Origin: Christensenella sp. UBA3857
Lineage (GTDB): Bacteria; Bacillota; Clostridia; Christensenellales; CAG-138
Reading direction: 5' to 3'
DNA length: 6,140 bases
Assembly: GCA_002392505.1 (NCBI GenBank)
Contig: DGHD01000028.1
Coordinates: forward strand, 288 to 6,427
Below are positions 5,320 to 6,140 of the stretch, piece after piece (the stretch's first letter is position 1; each line of letters opens with the position of its first letter). The position numbers and the translations under genes were made by a program. The notes beneath the pieces were generated by a model. The model worked only from the letters and a program-made list of their open reading frames with translations. It was not told the origin of the DNA and searched no databases.

Positions 5320-6105
5320 ATGCGTATCGTGATAATAACCGGCGCAACGAGCGGCATCGGTCTTGCCATGGCGGAGCTTTTCGCCGGGAAGGGCGACGCC
5401 GTTTACTGTCTCGCCCGGAGGGAGGCGCCCATCCCCGAGGGGGCGAGGTTCATCCCCTGCGACGTGACGGATGAGGACGCCGCCAAAGCCGCCGTGAACG
5501 AGGTGCTCTCCCGCGAGGGGAGGATCGACCTCCTCATCAACAACGCGGGGTTCGGCATATCGGGCGCGGTCGAATTCACCGACGCCGCGGATGCGAAAAG
5601 GCAGTTCGACGTCAATTTCTTCGGCATGGTCAATATGACGAAGGCGGCGCTCCCCGCTATGCGCAAGGCCGGCGGGGGCAGGGTGATAAATTTGAGCTCC
5701 GTCGCCGCGGTCGCCCCGATACCCTATCAGACGTATTACTCCGCCTCCAAGGCGGCGATCAACTGCTTCACCATGGCGCTCGCCAACGAGGTGAGGGCGC
5801 ATAACGTAAAGGTCAGCGCGCTTATGCCCGGCGACGTGAAGACCGGCTTCACCGCCGCAAGGAAGAAGTCCCTCGCGGGGGCGGAGGAGTATCCCTCGCT
5901 CGAAAAGTCCGTAAAGCGGATGGAGCATGACGAACAGAACGGCATGCCGCCCGCCGCGCTTGCCAAAAAAGCTTACCGCATATCGAAAAAAGCCCATCCG
6001 AAGCCGCTGTATTCCTGCGGGCTTTCGTATGAGCTCGTCTGCGTTTTGATAAAGCTTCTGCCCTCCCGCTTCGCAAATTGGGTGCTCGGGAAGCTGTATG
6101 GGTGA
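5320..6105 (+). CDS. Short-chain dehydrogenase/reductase, putative 3-ketoacyl-amine (ketosphinganine-type) reductase
   Basis: This 261-residue classical SDR has every core motif: the TGATSGIG dinucleotide loop (7-14), NNAG (74-77), N99, S127, Y140 and K144 (YSASK), and a PGDVKTGF segment (170-177). Arg33-Arg34 after the second strand suggest NADPH rather than NADH. The C-terminus, about 235-261, is hydrophobic to amphipathic (LVCVLIKLLP, then FANWVLGKLYG) and could rest on the membrane, as would suit a lipid substrate. It follows the oxoamine synthase gene by 81 bases with no promoter that I can see, so the two are likely co-transcribed. Eukaryotic 3-ketosphinganine reductase is also an SDR with this motif order, so ketone reduction of the synthase product is the simplest role. 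SDR substrate cannot be read from motifs; the assignment rests on context. Confidence 0.85.
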   Translation: MRIVIITGATSGIGLAMAELFAGKGDAVYCLARREAPIPEGARFIPCDVTDEDAAKAAVNEVLSREGRIDLLINNAGFGISGAVEFTDAADAKRQFDVNFFGMVNMTKAALPAMRKAGGGRVINLSSVAAVAPIPYQTYYSASKAAINCFTMALANEVRAHNVKVSALMPGDVKTGFTAARKKSLAGAEEYPSLEKSVKRMEHDEQNGMPPAALAKKAYRISKKAHPKPLYSCGLSYELVCVLIKLLPSRFANWVLGKLYG

Positions 6106-6115
6106 AAGGAAAATC

Positions 6116-6140
6116 AGCAATTAGCAATTAGAAATTAGCA
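6116..6140. repeat. 7-bp tandem repeat at the window edge
   Basis: AGCAATT (6116-6122), AGCAATT (6123-6129), AGAAATT (6130-6136) and a partial AGCA (6137-6140) follow the reductase gene by about ten bases and continue past the window. No coding function or terminator is visible in these 35 bases. Confidence 0.7.

Overview
The window looks like chromosomal DNA of an anaerobic, moderately GC-rich member of the Clostridia, probably a gut lineage of the Oscillospiraceae or Christensenellales kind. The evidence is GC-rich genes with short AT-rich spacers, near-consensus sigma-A promoters (TTGACA / TATAAT, 17-18 nt apart), strong AGGAGG-type ribosome sites, a TTG start, an oxygen-sensitive radical-SAM activase of anaerobic ribonucleotide reductase, and structured intergenic repeats of a kind I associate with these genomes. 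Genus cannot be fixed from the sequence alone.

Layout, left to right. Bases 1-48 appear to be the tail of a gene entering from the left. Bases about 73-252 hold a non-coding, hairpin-rich repeat-like element. A strong promoter just after it (256-285) drives a winged-helix protein of the phage/plasmid replication-initiator type (339-959). The middle of that gene is a very AT-rich stretch with two palindromes. A second strong promoter (993-1021) drives a small zinc-ribbon protein (1054-1467) that ends at a clear intrinsic terminator. Convergent to it on the minus strand is a 488-residue protein (1534-3000) with seven zinc ribbons and a hydrophobic C-terminal membrane region; six of the ribbons form an exact internal duplication of a three-ribbon unit. 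Upstream of it, also on the minus strand, is an NrdG-type radical-SAM activase (3164-3859) with its own terminator and promoter.

The right third is a plus-strand operon, divergent from the activase gene. It encodes an alpha-oxoamine synthase that most resembles serine palmitoyltransferase (4072-5238), then a short-chain dehydrogenase/reductase (5320-6105). Two tandem promoters precede it, and an inverted repeat sits over the predicted start of the second. The pair fits two consecutive steps: condensation of an amino acid with an acyl thioester to an amino-ketone, then reduction of the ketone, as in sphingoid-base synthesis. No biotin genes are nearby, so a BioF role is less likely. This candidate amino-lipid pathway is the most interesting item in the window. 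The window ends in a short 7-bp tandem repeat.
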